Origin: Liopterus haemorrhoidalis
Taxonomy: Eukaryota; Arthropoda; Insecta; Coleoptera; Dytiscidae
Length of the DNA: 64,000 nt
Direction of reading: 5' to 3'
Assembly: GCA_963971575.1 (NCBI GenBank)
Contig: OZ020611.1
Span: forward strand, 63,397,381 to 63,461,380
Under the pieces are notes generated by a model that was given only the letters and a program-made list of their open reading frames with translations, did no database searches and had not been told where the DNA came from. Every line of letters begins with the position of its first letter. The stretch's first letter is position 1. Below are positions 1 to 11,257 of the stretch, in pieces. The position numbers and the translations under genes are program-made.

Positions 1-900
1 ATTTAGGAGGTACAAATTACCAGGGTGGTTGCTGTGTTGATTCTTAGTTCTATTTTGGGAAAGGATAAGTTGAGGACATCTATTAATTGGTTAATATGAG
101 CTTGGAGAGGGGTTTTTCTTGTTTTCAAACTATATTCTTCGAAGAAATAGCAAGCAACTCAGAAACGCCAACACATTCATATTACAACAAGTTCGACTAG
201 TAGTTAAAGGTTAGTTGGGATTAACTTTAAGTTTGATAGATATTTAGTTCGTCGAAATATGACCGTAACAACTTAAACGCGCCTATGTAAGGTGGCGCCT
301 CCATCCATCCACTTGCCCTTGATTAGAGATGGTAATAAAATTAATCAACCAGTTAACTGATCTTTGTTGAATCGAAATGCTACTGTCGATTTTCGATTCA
401 ATTTGAGAAAATAATCGATTAACTTTTATGAAATAAAATAAATTCAAAAATAAAATTTCATTATTATTTAAAATAAAATTCATCAATTAGTAAAAATATT
501 CAAATTATTTAAATATAAAAACTAATCTATTTTAAGTTATACATCCTCAGAGATTAGTTGAATTATCAACGAGGGTACGAGTTTAGTTTAGAGTTGAAAG
601 ACATGTGTACAATTTAAGATCGTATATTATATAAATTGTTTAAAATATTGTCACCGTTTATCTTAAGCACACGGTCAAATGTTTATACAGATGTTGATAT
701 GTGACCATATATTTTAGTGACATGGACTTTGTAGGCAATTAGAGTCAAAATTAACCAGTTATAAAAAAAAAAAAACAACAGAAGCTTGAGTCCAGGTTTT
801 TAATAGTTACTTTCCCAATACTGACAAATAGGTCAGACAACAGGGTTAAGCTTGGACAAGAAGCACTAAAATCAAGTTCTTACGAAAGATTGGGCAGAGT
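1..900. other. No recognisable gene or element
   Basis: AT-rich sequence. Short open frames on either strand are low-complexity or Ile/Leu/Phe-rich and resemble no family I know. I see no RNA gene and no clear terminal repeats. Confidence 0.5.
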
Positions 901-924
901 ATAGTGAATAATTGGAAACAAAAC

Positions 925-1238
925 CAGTGGAACAAGTAAGAGAAGGTCAAATGAAATGGTATGATTATTATCAAAGGTATATGAAGCCAGAGGCATTTAA
1001 AAGAAGTCAGCGAGAAGACCTACGAAAAAAATGGAGTGACGAAATTAGAAAAGTGGTAGATAGAAGAGAAATTGCCTGAATTGAGTTAAGAAGTAGAACA
1101 CAAGACAGAAAATAGAAATGGAAAAAGCCGTTGCAACGTTCTCCCCAACAAAGATAATAAGGAATATAGGTAAACCAAAACTGAAACAAATTGATTCACC
1201 AGAGATGACTAAAGTGCTCTGCGATTAAGTAAGTAAGT
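925..1238 (+). pseudogene. Decayed LINE 3' coding end with (TAAG)n tail
   Basis: The translation is broken but keeps the order seen at the C-terminus of RTE-like arthropod LINE polyproteins: a KWYDYYQ block like the usual WYGHV motif, then SKVYEAR, a basic RP-type stretch, KKWSDEI, and a final DR..W block. Several frameshifts and stops interrupt it. The remnant ends at a short TAAG tandem repeat (about 1224-1238), which may be the element's 3' tail. It encodes nothing functional now. The clade is uncertain. Confidence 0.55.
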
Positions 1239-1939
1239 ACAAATAGGTCAAATTTTAACTATCTAAGTCCAACAGTTTGGCTATAAGTACTACCATATAA
1301 GGGTTCCTGATTATACTAACGAAACCCCAACTATTATAACACATAATGTTTATTTAGCTATGCTCGTATACCTATTTCCAATTAATCGATATATACAATT
1401 ACAATTTCTGTATACACTTATTACGGAGATACAAAGCTTGCAGATTACACCGATTATATGCCAAAAATAAATAAACGAAATGTAAAACATAACCTCACTA
1501 GATTAATTTACTCTTATGTGACAGATAACCGGGCAAACGTATTGTGGCAACGATATACTCATACTCATTAACAGTAGGATATTCTGTTTGATTTTGTCTG
1601 AAAATTTAGCCGTATGTTTGGATGCAAATTATTGGTTTGATCGGAAATTATTTTGTTTTATTGTATGCACGTGCCATCGACCGTATATATTCGTTTCAAA
1701 GCGACGTTTGAGAGCAGATAATAGGTAACAGGTAATAAGCATTTACCTGCACTTGCATATAAGCGTTTGTTGTTAAACAGTGAATAAAGGAGGGTGTGGT
1801 ATCAAAATTACAGTATTTTCTCATGTTTACCGTTTATAAGATTGAAGTTAACAATCGATTTATTTTACACGAGCATTGGGCGGTTTACTAATTTCTGCAT
1901 TCAATTCCGACATAGTTAACTATATTGATAAACCAGGCA
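1239..1939. other. No recognisable gene
   Basis: AT-rich sequence between the LINE tail and the TAA array. No coding frame, terminal repeat or RNA motif is supported. Confidence 0.45.
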
Positions 1940-1990
<51 letters not shown>

Positions 1991-4954
1991 GTCAAAGCCG
2001 AACACCTCGCTCTACTTAATGAACTTACTGACGAGCAAATCTCTCTCTCGAGCAGTCTCTGGGACATCAACTGCGCTGTATACGCCGCGGCCTTAGTACT
2101 GACACCCAAGAGCCCCGCCGTAAATAAATCCATTAAGGACAAGAGGCGTATACAGCAATTAGAAACTAAAATGACGTGGTGCCGCCAAGAAGTGTCTAAA
2201 ATTCAGTGTGCTACTGATGCATTGCGTAAGGGCGGACCTTTCGGTTACAAAACCCGACGCATACTTAGCCAATTGCGGCGCAAACATCACACACTGAATG
2301 TGTCTATCTTGGCACTTTTAAAACAGAAATCTGTAGACAAGTTGCGCGCACTTACTTTAGCACGGAAGAAATTGATCACTCGGGTGAGGACAGTCGAAGA
2401 AAACTCTACCTTTCTTTCATCTCCCACTCGTTTGTTTCAATCCAGGGCTAAATCTTCCGACACGTCTTTAGGTGTTGATGTTACAGAAACTTTTTGGAGA
2501 GAGATTTATGAAAAAGACTTGATTGTGCAAGACACTCCAGCCTTTGAGCACTTTGAGGAGTACTGCAATGAACGCCTTGCAGATCCTCAAGCGTTTTCTT
2601 CTATTACGGTCGACGAAGTGACTCGTGTCATAAGCCGTACTCGTAATTTCGCAGCACCAGGAATGGATGGCATCATCGCCTTCTGGTGGAAATCTTACCC
2701 GTCCGTGCATCGCCACTTAGCACGGATTTTCACACGTTTTGTTCGTGGGGAAGAACCCATTCCTGAATGGCTTGCAGAGGGACGCACTGTGCTTATCCCC
2801 AAGAACGGCGATTTGAACAACCCGAAAAACTATCGTCCTATCACCTGTCTCAACACGATATATAAGATCTTTACGAGCGTGTTGAATGAGCGGGTGCTGA
2901 GCTCCATTGCCCCTGTTTGGAATGACATCTATGAACAGAGGGGATCGAAAAGGGGTCTAGCAGGTTGCAAGGAAAATCTCCTTATAGACAGGTCAGTCTG
3001 TCATGACGCTGTCACCTACAAGCGCAACCTGTCGATGGCCTGGGTGGACTATCAAAAAGCATTTGATACCACACCGCATTCACTTATTGTGACACTTTTG
3101 CGGATTTTACGGGTCCATCCGGAAGTTGTGAGATGTATAGAACAGCTTATGCCCCTGTGGAAGACAAAGTTCGCTGTTCCGACTGTGGACGGAACTGCCT
3201 TCACAAACTGGGTGCATTTCAGACGCGGGGTTTTCCAGGGAGACTCCCTCAGCCCGCTTCTATTCTGCATCTCACTACTTCCCTTATCGATCGAGCTCAG
3301 AAGCGGCAGCGGATACATGGCAGGTCCTCCGACAAGGCGAGAGCATAAGATCACGCATCTGTTTTATATGGATGATCTCAAACTCTACGCCTCAAACGAG
3401 AAAAACCTGACAGCAGCACTAGAGCTTGTTGCTCAGTACTCTGCCGCTATAGGAATGAAATTCGGGTTGGATAAATGCGCCGTTTTTCATGTGCGCAGAG
3501 GAAAAGGTATGAGCGACGGCAATGATGTTCACCTGGTCGACGGAAGCATCGTAAAACATCTTGATGCCGAAGGGTCTTATACATTTCTGGGTGTCCGTGA
3601 GAGGGGCGTCCAGGATGTACTCCATGTTCGTCAGACCCTTCGCAGCAGGTATTTAGCGCGCCTTCGACAGATATGGAGATCCTGTCTGTCAGGCAAGAAC
3701 AAGGTAGAAGCTACAAATATACTTGCTGTTCCAGTCCTTTCATATACATTTGGTGTTATGAAATGGAAAGTCGATGATCTCAAGATTCTTGACAGGAAGA
3801 CCAGAAAAATTATGAATATCAACCGCAGTCTTCATCCGAACTCCTCTGTGCAACGCATATACCTCCCTCGTCATCTCGGAGGTCGGGGATTATTAAGCTT
3901 GGAGTGTTTGCACGATCGAGTCGTCCTGGGTACAGCAAACCAAGTGCTGAGAAGTCAGGATCCCTTATTGAAGTTCGTTACTCTTCACGAACTCACGGGA
4001 AAAGGGGCATTTCTGTTTCAAGCAGCTCGAAGAGCAGCAGAGAAATTAGAACTGCATGATCTGAGTCCTGAGGCAACCAACTCTGGTGTAGTCCTCGGAT
4101 GCGGAGACATAGAAAGGATGTGTTCCCGCATACGAAAAGCAGAGCACGATATGCTTGTTAAAGAACACATGGAGAAAAACATGCACTCCGTGTTCTACAA
4201 GCATATTGAGACCACCGGTTTGTCACGGGAACTAACCTTTACTTTTCTCAGGTCTGCAGGTCTCAAGTCCGAGACGGAAGGTTTTGTGCTTGCGTGCCAG
4301 GATGGCGTCATGAACACTTTAGTTTATCGCCACATAATATCAAAGACGGCGATGTCTACACAATGTAGACTATGTAAACGTCACCCTGAAACGCTTATGC
4401 ACGTACTTTCTGCGTGTCCCGTTTTAGCTCAATCCAGCTATATATCACGACACAATTCTGCTCTTCGAGTTTTTTACTTCTTTTTGAGACAGAAATATGG
4501 TATTGACACAATACCTGTCTTACCTTACGCTCCCACTGACATTGAAGCAGTGGTGGAAAATTCCAGATGTAGTATTTACTGGAATTATGCATTTTCTACC
4601 ACTAAGCTTCTCTCAGCCAATAAACCGGACATCGTCCTGCTGGATTTCGAGACAAAAGACATTTTTGTCATCGAATTATCCTGTCCAGCTGAGAAAAATA
4701 TCAATCTCAAAGAAGACGAGAAGAGAACCAAGTACCTGGACCTCTTGTCCGAGCTAAGAAAAACGTACCCGGGTTATTCTGTAAAGCTCGTAGTCTTGAT
4801 TTTGGGTGTATTGGGTGGCCTTAAAGCTGTTTTTAAGAGGGAAATCGAGATCATTCCCGTCTGCAGACCATCTGCTACCTCTCTGGTCTGCAGATTGCAA
4901 AAAGCAGTGCTGCTCGGATCGCTTCGCATTGTGCGGACGCTGGATCTGGTGTGA
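1925..4954 (+). CDS. R4/Dong-type reverse transcriptase plus restriction-like endonuclease (uninterrupted frame)
   Basis: The polyprotein would nick TAA-repeat DNA and reverse-transcribe its own RNA there (target-primed reverse transcription). In the 1009-codon frame, RT motif A has Asp375 (WVDYQKAFD), a QGDSLSPLLF block starts at residue 438, and the catalytic box is YMDD at 481-484. A CX2CX8HX4C finger sits at Cys814, Cys817, His826 and Cys831. The endonuclease motif follows: KPD with Asp902, and Glu917 fifteen residues on. The frame opens in flanking DNA with TTG, reads through the TAA array as about 16 Asn, and meets its first ATG at 2171, which would give 927 residues. No N-terminal C2H2 finger is visible. 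The first 80 codons are therefore either a truncated ORF start or use non-AUG initiation. No stop or frameshift is seen. Activity is untested. Confidence 0.88.
1940..1989. repeat. (TAA)n microsatellite at the 5' end of the Dong-like element
   Basis: About 16 copies of a TAA/AAT triplet directly abut the 5' end of the retrotransposon. A matching array lies at its 3' end, as expected for an element that targets TAA repeats. Confidence 0.9.
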
Positions 4955-4958
4955 GCCC

Positions 4959-4996
4959 ATCGGTCGCATATCGCCAGGGTTTGGGATGCGACCGAT
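4959..4996 (+). other. Perfect hairpin in the Dong-like 3' UTR
   Basis: An 11-bp perfect inverted repeat (4959-4969, ATCGGTCGCAT, and 4986-4996) closes a 16-base loop, five bases after the stop codon. R2-type elements are known to use 3' UTR RNA structure for recognition by their reverse transcriptase. That this stem does so here is inference. Confidence 0.6.
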
Positions 4997-5112
4997 TGCT
5001 GGGAAAAAGCTCTCTCGACCTTCTCGTGAAGGTTAGAGAAGAGCGTCTCGTCTGTGCCGAACACGTTGCGGGCAAACCTGAACGGTACTGGCGAGACTAC
5101 AAACCCCCCTTC

Positions 5113-5156
<44 letters not shown>
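5113..5156. repeat. (TAA)n microsatellite at the 3' end of the Dong-like element
   Basis: About 14 AAT/TAA copies follow the element's CCCCCCTTC 3' end. This array and the one at 1940-1989 are read as the two halves of one split target. Confidence 0.9.
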
Positions 5157-5158
<2 letters not shown>

Positions 5159-5377
5159 CTCTTTTTTCGCAAGGTTCAGTTTACACTGCTCTACCACCTA
5201 ACCTTAAAAATAAGCATTAAAACTGGCTGATTTATAAAAACGTCTTAGCAAGAAACAGATAGAAGTCATAGAGGCCAATTTTGGAGAACATTTTCATTTA
5301 GCAATATTTCAACATATTTACCTGTGTAATTTTCTATATAATGTGTAATAAGTATAAGTTGTATAAGTTAATATATA

Positions 5378-5952
5378 GGGGAAGCCGGGGCATAATGGGC
5401 ATCTTAAGGATTATCTTTAATAAAATCTTAAGGAATATCGTAAAAAATTTCGAAATACTTTTATTCGTAAGATGATTTATTGTTTAATTATTACAGACAG
5501 TAAAAAAACGTAAATACAAAAATAACAGTATGACGATATATAAAAAAAAAAAACTTCCTTGTGCTCATTTTGCCCCGGTGTCAGGGCAGAATGAGCACGG
5601 GCAGGGTATAATGGGCAATCAGCTAAAATCTGGCGCAGAATGAACACACGTGAGTGCATTCCTCATCGTTATCATCTTCTCCAGCGCAAGAACAATGTGC
5701 CCACTTGCCACATGCTTTGCACTAGAGCAATCAATGTCTGGATATGTGTGAAAAATATATCAACACAGCAAAAACACGTTTCACCAATTTACAAAATGTA
5801 AACGAAAGCTCACAGTCATACAACCACTCTCGGAAGACACTAGAGAAGTACTGAATGTGATTGGAATGAACCCAAACATGGCGGCATGCTTTAACAGCCA
5901 AAAAGAGGGGAGCCCGTTATACCCCGGGAGCCCGTTATGGCCCGAGCTTCCC
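5378..5952. mobile_element. Miniature inverted-repeat element with G-rich ends
   Basis: The outer 23 bases are imperfect inverted repeats: 5378-5400 begins GGGGAAGCCGGGGCATAATG, and the complement of 5930-5952 begins GGGAAGCTCGGGCCATAACG. Inside, the GGGGCATAATGGGC-type motif recurs in both orientations (about 5560-5615 and 5908-5945). There is no coding capacity. I could not define the target-site duplication, so the superfamily is open. Confidence 0.65.
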
Positions 5953-7750
5953 AAAGTAATTTGTAAATATTAAAAAAAAATGTCAATTTACAGAATTATA
6001 AATTGCATTCAATGATCTTAAATTTCTTGATCAAATCTGTTTCTTTTACAAAATGGACACAAAACGAAATTAACAATTGTGGCTACAAACAGACAGATTA
6101 TCATGAGAAAATCTCCGATATGAAAAAAAAGTAGCTTGTTCTCCAGAGTTGACACCAATTCATATTTGTGCCCATGTTTTAAGAAAAAATTGTACCAACA
6201 TCCAAATAAGGATATTTCATGAGTGTAACAAAATTGCACAAAGACGATAATTTTTCGTATTAGGAAATTTTGCAAAAGATTAGGCGATTTATTCGAACGT
6301 AAATAAAGTTTAAAAAGCTGGTAAATGAGCCATGAACTGTGATGAATGAGAAAAACACCCTTGGAAAGAATATTTGTTGGTAATAAAACAAAAAAAAAAA
6401 AAAGACGAAAGAAATGCAATAACTTTTTGAACATTTGCACCTAGTCTTTTGTTGTAAATGCAGATTTTATGCTGCTGAAAAGTTTTCTGGCACCTATTCT
6501 TTCCGTTACTCCGTATCTATTTTCCCATTGGGTAAAATTTGATTTCAAATACATCCTGCTGATGTGACCATATGCGTAAGGTGCTTATCTTCTTAAATTG
6601 ACCACTTTTTTATAGCCTGCAGAATTAAACCTACATCCATCTTTCTGTCTTCATGACCACCTGCCTAATGTGACCACTTTGACCTGGTCTCTGCGGCGTT
6701 CACTTTAGCCAGGTTTTACTGTATTTGAAATTTTCGATTTCTTTATTTGTTTTATCCTTTTAGTTTTATCTCGTGCTTTATACCATTTCTGACGACAACC
6801 ATAGTTTTGATTTTTTTAATACTTCTTTTCATTATTTTGTTGTTCATCGTAGAGCTTCAAGTTTTTTTTGCACCTTCTTCTCATTCTCTGTCATAATTGC
6901 ACATGATGAACATAACATATCACACAGAGTTTGGTTTAAATTCCAGTGTCAAATATGTTATATCTTAATCATCTTTTCGTGTTCTACAATTTCAACCCTG
7001 CTTTATTGCCGTTTTAAAAGGCTTATTTGTATATTCCCACATACGACATGGTCGTTGTACAAGTGCGGTGTGTGCTTGTTATAAACGCTATGATTATTTA
7101 ATGCGACTGCAGCTGGTGCAACAACAATCACACTATAAAAATTTAAACTTGACTTTATTATGATGCATATCACAAACATGATTTACTTCTTACACACAAT
7201 AAATTTTTTCAATAGTGCTTATTTTTAACTCATGTCTTGTTTTTGCGTTTTATATTACTTATTTATAGTCCTTTAAATAATAACATTACTTTTTTAAAGT
7301 CAATAGTTTGATAAGAAAAGAAATAAATTGTGTAACATAATACTATGACGGACATAAATCTCTTTGATATGTTAGCTTTCATGAATAGAATTGTTTTGTC
7401 TGTTACTTTTATTGAAGTCTTGGTGATTTTTCAAACAGCGTGAACTTGAAACGAAATGTCATGAACCGCAGGATTTATAAAACAAATATGACGTCCAACA
7501 AAATAACTGACCAATTATATTTCACCTATTATTCAAAAATGTATACAAAATGTGCCAAACTAGCGGTATTTCACGTACTGAATGTTGAAAAGTCGTATAT
7601 TCGAATGCATTCGTACAAGCAGCAGCAAGGCAAAAACTCCGTTAAAGCATTCGATTCAATTAGCTCTGTTCTTGAAGAAAATGATGTATCTTATGTCTTG
7701 ACGGGTCTTATCCAATATTTGCAGACATTGTTGTCAACAGCGATTTGATG
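5953..7750. other. AT-rich sequence, possible DNA-transposon end near 6720
   Basis: No gene is supported. At 6665-6722 the sequence ends in a motif whose complement starts CAGTAAAACCTGGCTAAAG, which resembles one end of a pogo/Tigger-like element. I found no partner end. The open frames here are Phe/Ile-rich and unrecognised. Confidence 0.35.
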
Positions 7751-7753
7751 CCA

Positions 7754-8480
7754 ACGATCTATTACGTTGTAGAACGCCACGAAGATTGTACGCCGATGTT
7801 TTGGAAGCATTATTGAATGAAAATTCATCGCAAACACAAAAGGAACTTGCGGAACAGTTGTGTTGATAACAGTTTTGAGATGATAGCATAAGATGGAAAA
7901 TATTCAGAAGCTAGGAAAGTGAGTAACACATGAAACACATGAAATTTCCAGATGCCTTATTCCCGCAGTCAGTTTAACATGCACATTTTGTTGCTTACTA
8001 GACAGTGAAAGGATTTTTTGTGGAAAATTATTATCGGTGACTAAAAACGAATTATGTATATTAATACTAAAACATAAATATTAATGGGCAAACCCAGGAT
8101 AATTATCAACATTAACGGCAAATCGAATATCTATGCCAAAAAGTTCCTCGTGTGCATCTGCAAGATACATGAGGGGCGTGCAGTTTTGCTGCAAGACAAG
8201 GTAAGACACATGTTTCTCTTCCTACTTATGTTTCTCTTGCAAACCATATTCAATATGAGCTGGAAAATTCTTCCTCACATGATGTATTCATTCGACTTGG
8301 TGTCCTCACATTATCATTTATTCATATCGATATAGAATTATTTAGCTGGAGAACCCTTTCGAGATGTTTAGAAATAAATCGAAACCAATGCTGTTTCGTG
8401 CAGGAAGTCAAAATTTATTTGAGAAACATTAGTAGGTTTGAGCTTGAAAGTGTAGTCAAATATTTTTATGACTGATTGCA
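7754..8480 (+). pseudogene. Decayed mariner transposase
   Basis: Broken frames carry successive mariner blocks in order: a PRRLYADVLEALLNEN/SQTQKELAEQL segment (7765-7866), the KIQKLGK.VTHE linker (about 7893-7932), FLWKIIIGD with the first catalytic Asp (about 8010-8040), a GKPR...KSNIYAKKFLVCI block (8084-8160), then, after a deletion, MYSFDLVSSHYHLF, which is the usual third-Asp block with the catalytic Asp replaced by His. The middle Asp block is missing. Several stops and frameshifts make it a fossil. I could not find both terminal repeats. The order of blocks makes the family assignment firm; the subfamily is not. Confidence 0.75.
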
Positions 8481-8610
8481 TTTAATATCATACGAAAATA
8501 AAGTGAAAAATTGCGAAAAGAAACTAAAACATTTGCAAACACTTAATATAAGACAATGCTTTGAATAAATATTGTAGATTTATACTATTTTTATTTAACA
8601 ACTGCTTATT

Positions 8611-8635
8611 AGTTTCGGCTTTCGCCATTTTCAAA
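8611..8635 (-). other. Penelope-type hammerhead-like stem-loop
   Basis: On the minus strand: TTTGAAAAT, a 3-bp GGC/GCC stem with GAAA loop, then GAAAC. This is a weak version of the motif found at the Penelope-like copies at 18.8-20.2 kb (YTGANNA, one extra base, stem, GAAA). No GIY-YIG coding sequence is seen beside it. Confidence 0.4.
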
Positions 8636-9128
8636 GCAATACAAACTTACAAAATTACAACTTAAATATTGTTTACAGATATAAATTATGCAATAAAAGT
8701 TAAACCTATGAAGGAAGGAGAATGAACAAGTCATCTCATTAAAGGTTTTTCCTTGTTTGGTTAGTTTCATAATTTTCTAATATGAAGTACGATTAATAAA
8801 TAAGGTTTTCAACTGAATAACTCAACACATGGAAACGTAATTACTGTCGACGGATCTCCTACCGCTCTACCTCTATTCTCTGATTATGATTTGATGCGTA
8901 TCAAAGTTTTTGTAATGCGTAGTTGCCTGATTACCTCCAATTGAATTGACTAAATAGCTTGAAAAGTGGTCACCTATAGAAACTGTTATTCACTTTTTAT
9001 ACGCAAAATGTGTTAATAAAATCGCCCTAAATGCAATCGTCCTCAGCAAGAAAAATTAATTCCACGGTGTTTTGGACTGAAAAATAAGCTCTTCTTTTAT
9101 ATTTCATAAAGCGTGGAATAACGACAAA

Positions 9129-9300
9129 CAAGACTAGATAATGCGCAGCATTAAATCGACTAAAAAAGATAATACAAAAAAATATACCAGGCCTACAGAC
9201 CACAGTTGTAATTTTATTGCATGATAACGCGAACTGCAACGCCAAGTTGCACAGTGCACGCCAAACTTTGGACCTTGTGGACCTTCTTTCCACTGATAAA
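9129..9300 (+). pseudogene. Mariner transposase fragment (second catalytic Asp block)
   Basis: The plus-strand translation gives a lysine-rich segment followed by LLHDNAN and HSARQTLDLVDLL. This corresponds to the VLLHDNARPH region and downstream helix of mariner transposases. Only this block survives. It ends just before the hAT-like element at 9308. It may be unrelated to the fossil at 7754-8480, which has its own later blocks. Confidence 0.6.
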
Positions 9301-9947
9301 TTCTAGACCAGAGTTTTCTAAACTGTGCTCCGCATAGCGTCTACTAGTGCTACGCGAGCAGATTAGACAGAAAAGTAAATAAAATAAATGTGATCAGATG
9401 TGAAAATAGTGTTTGTGTTGTTTCAAAACAAAAATTTCACTAAGTAATTATACACTACTGAAAATAACAATAGCCAGTACAATAATATTTTATTGCCCCC
9501 AATAAATGTAAATAAAGGTGCTCGAATCTCAATGGTTCATTGAAATTTTTTAACCTATATGAAATACAAATGTACAGCTGAGTGACTGTTCTATTATAGA
9601 GCTGATATATTATAGGAGCGGTATATATAATATGCAGTACAAATTCCCTAAAATTTACCAAATAATAGATAATGGATGTTGTGACGTTTCTTGCAATAGG
9701 AATATGAATTATATTCTTTAGATCTCTTATAATTCAGACAATAAGTCATAGTAGTGCAGTGTTATTTATTTGTTTTGCTGCGATTATTTTACGGTCGATC
9801 GCTGGCTAAAGTACGGATTGTTAAAAAAAGCTGCCACGGTCTCAGTATCAGAACGTTCAGTAGACGACATGTATGTTCAAATAATATAAAGATTTTTATC
9901 GGTATTTTCTGTTTTGTATTTCGAAAAGCTCTTTTTTGCCCCAGTTC

Positions 9948-10281
9948 TATAGTGCGTTCAAAGGTGAGTTTGCAGTATAGCTCTTATAGCATATGGGAGC
10001 GGTGTTGCCAAATGTTGTAAAAGTGTCAAATGTGCCAAATATAATAATATGAAAAACTCGTATGATTTACAAAAATCAACTCTTATAAAGCTCAAAATAA
10101 CACTCAACAAAAACAAATGGCCATTTGTAGAATACTGCGTTTTCACAGATCAGCGCGTTTTAGAGCTGGCAACGTCGACAATCAAGAAAAGGATAGCGTC
10201 ATTGTGTAAACCTATTAGAGAGTATGAAAAAGAACTACTCCATATGCCCTGTACTGCAAACTCACTTTTGAACGCACTATA
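9948..10281. mobile_element. TA-flanked MITE inside the hAT-like element
   Basis: Terminal inverted repeats of about 30 bp (9950-9979 and 10250-10279, outermost TAGTGCGTTCAAAGGTGAG) differ by one base. TA dinucleotides flank it on both sides, as in Tc1/mariner-group MITEs. The small open frames inside and across its ends are not recognised. Confidence 0.75.
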
Positions 10282-10289
10282 GATATGTT

Positions 10290-10990
10290 TTTACCTACTG
10301 CCACATACATATACATATAAGGGAGGTATTGTGATCATATCGATTTTGACATTTTTAAATTTCGATGGATGTCCACGAATTGAGGTTCCTACATAACGTT
10401 TTTACTATTTTTAGCATGATGTCGGTTTGTCTGTCTGTCAGATGTCGGTCCTTGGAAACGTGTAAAGCGAATTTGGCTGAACGGGTTTTTATGAAACTTC
10501 ATTGAGTTAATCAACTTTCGGTAAAAATCGGTCACCAGTTTTAAGATTTTTGGGGATATTTCGGAACAGAGAAATATTTCGAAAAAAATTAGTTAATAAA
10601 AGTTGCTATTAAGCAATAACTTAACACTTATTATTGAAATTTTTTGATACAACTTACATATTTTTGCGATATTTTTTTAATTATCTATTTTATTATATGT
10701 ATATATAGTGTTTCCATGATTATTGTAAATAATTTCTTTGTTAGAAATCATTTTGTTTAAGTACTTCGTGATGACCGTTGGTCGTGCGGTGGCCACAGCT
10801 GATGTTTTTTTCACTTATTTTTGGGTTTATTTTTAATAGTAATAATACTTAACAATACTTATTAAGTATTTATTTTGTCATAAGTATAAGTAATGTTTCC
10901 ATGGTTATGGTAAATAATTTCTGTGTTAGAAAGTATTTTGTTTAAGTAACTTTGTGATAGCGGTCGGTGTTGTTGTGGCCACAGCTGCTT
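10290..10990 (+). repeat. ACCGACCGCCA repeat family, copy 1
   Basis: It begins with a decayed ACCTACTGCCA, then GGGAGGTATTGTGATCAT and the shared block with GATTTTGACATTT and CCACGAATTGAGG, then a short GTCT run. It ends at GTGGCCACAGCT. The last 100 bases are duplicated in tandem, so GTGGCCACAGCT occurs near 10790 and near 10980. Other copies are at 37840-38226 (inverted) and 48149-48692. Confidence 0.75.
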
Positions 10991-11257
10991 TTTTATTAAA
11001 CAGAAATTGTTGCTTTTAACTAACAAAGCATTTTTACAGTTTGCTCAAATAGTACGTACCAGATAACTTTTCAATATCGGCATAAAACAATTATTATGTA
11101 TCGATCAACTGAGAAATTTATTTCTACAACATATCACACGTCAGGACCAACTAAAATACCTATATATAAACATATAGCAACGATAGTGCTCCGTGATGAT
11201 TTTTTCTCGTGAAAAGTGCTCCGCGTCTCAAAAAGTTTGGGCAACTCTAATTTTAGA

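Larger units (their letters stand above)
1940..5156 (+). mobile_element. Dong-like (R4 clade) non-LTR retrotransposon in a TAA array
   Basis: The body, about 1990-5112, lies between two TAA arrays (1940-1989 and 5113-5156). It holds one long ORF, a 3' UTR of about 160 bases and no poly(A) tail. A single ORF with a central reverse transcriptase and a C-terminal restriction-like endonuclease, inserted in TAA repeats, matches the R4 clade, whose Dong members are known to target TAA. The element is clearly richer in G+C than its AT-rich surroundings, which fits a recent arrival. The 5' end is coding right up to the array, so a small 5' truncation is likely. Insertion into pre-existing TAA DNA is inferred. 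Confidence 0.85.
9308..11257. mobile_element. hAT-like non-autonomous element with 8-bp TSD
   Basis: The left end (CCAGAGTTTTCTAAACTGTG) and the complement of the right end (TAGAGTTGCCCAAACTTTTT) are related, and both subterminal regions contain GTGCTCCGC. Flanks are ATTCTAGA and ATTTTAGA (11250-11257), an 8-bp duplication matching at 7 of 8. No transposase frame is recognised inside. It contains a smaller MITE (9950-10279) and copy 1 of the ACCGACCGCCA repeat family. Confidence 0.6.

Noticed and set aside
1888..2142. Leu-rich frame on the minus strand
   Set aside because: Antisense reading of the TAA array and of the Dong-like ORF.
4774..5220. Several frames over the Dong-like 3' end on both strands
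   Set aside because: Overlap the C-terminal coding part and the 3' UTR. Their Ile or Asn runs are the TAA array.
9754..10282. Open frames 9754-10020 and 10049-10282
   Set aside because: Both run across the ends of the TA-flanked MITE and are likely spurious.
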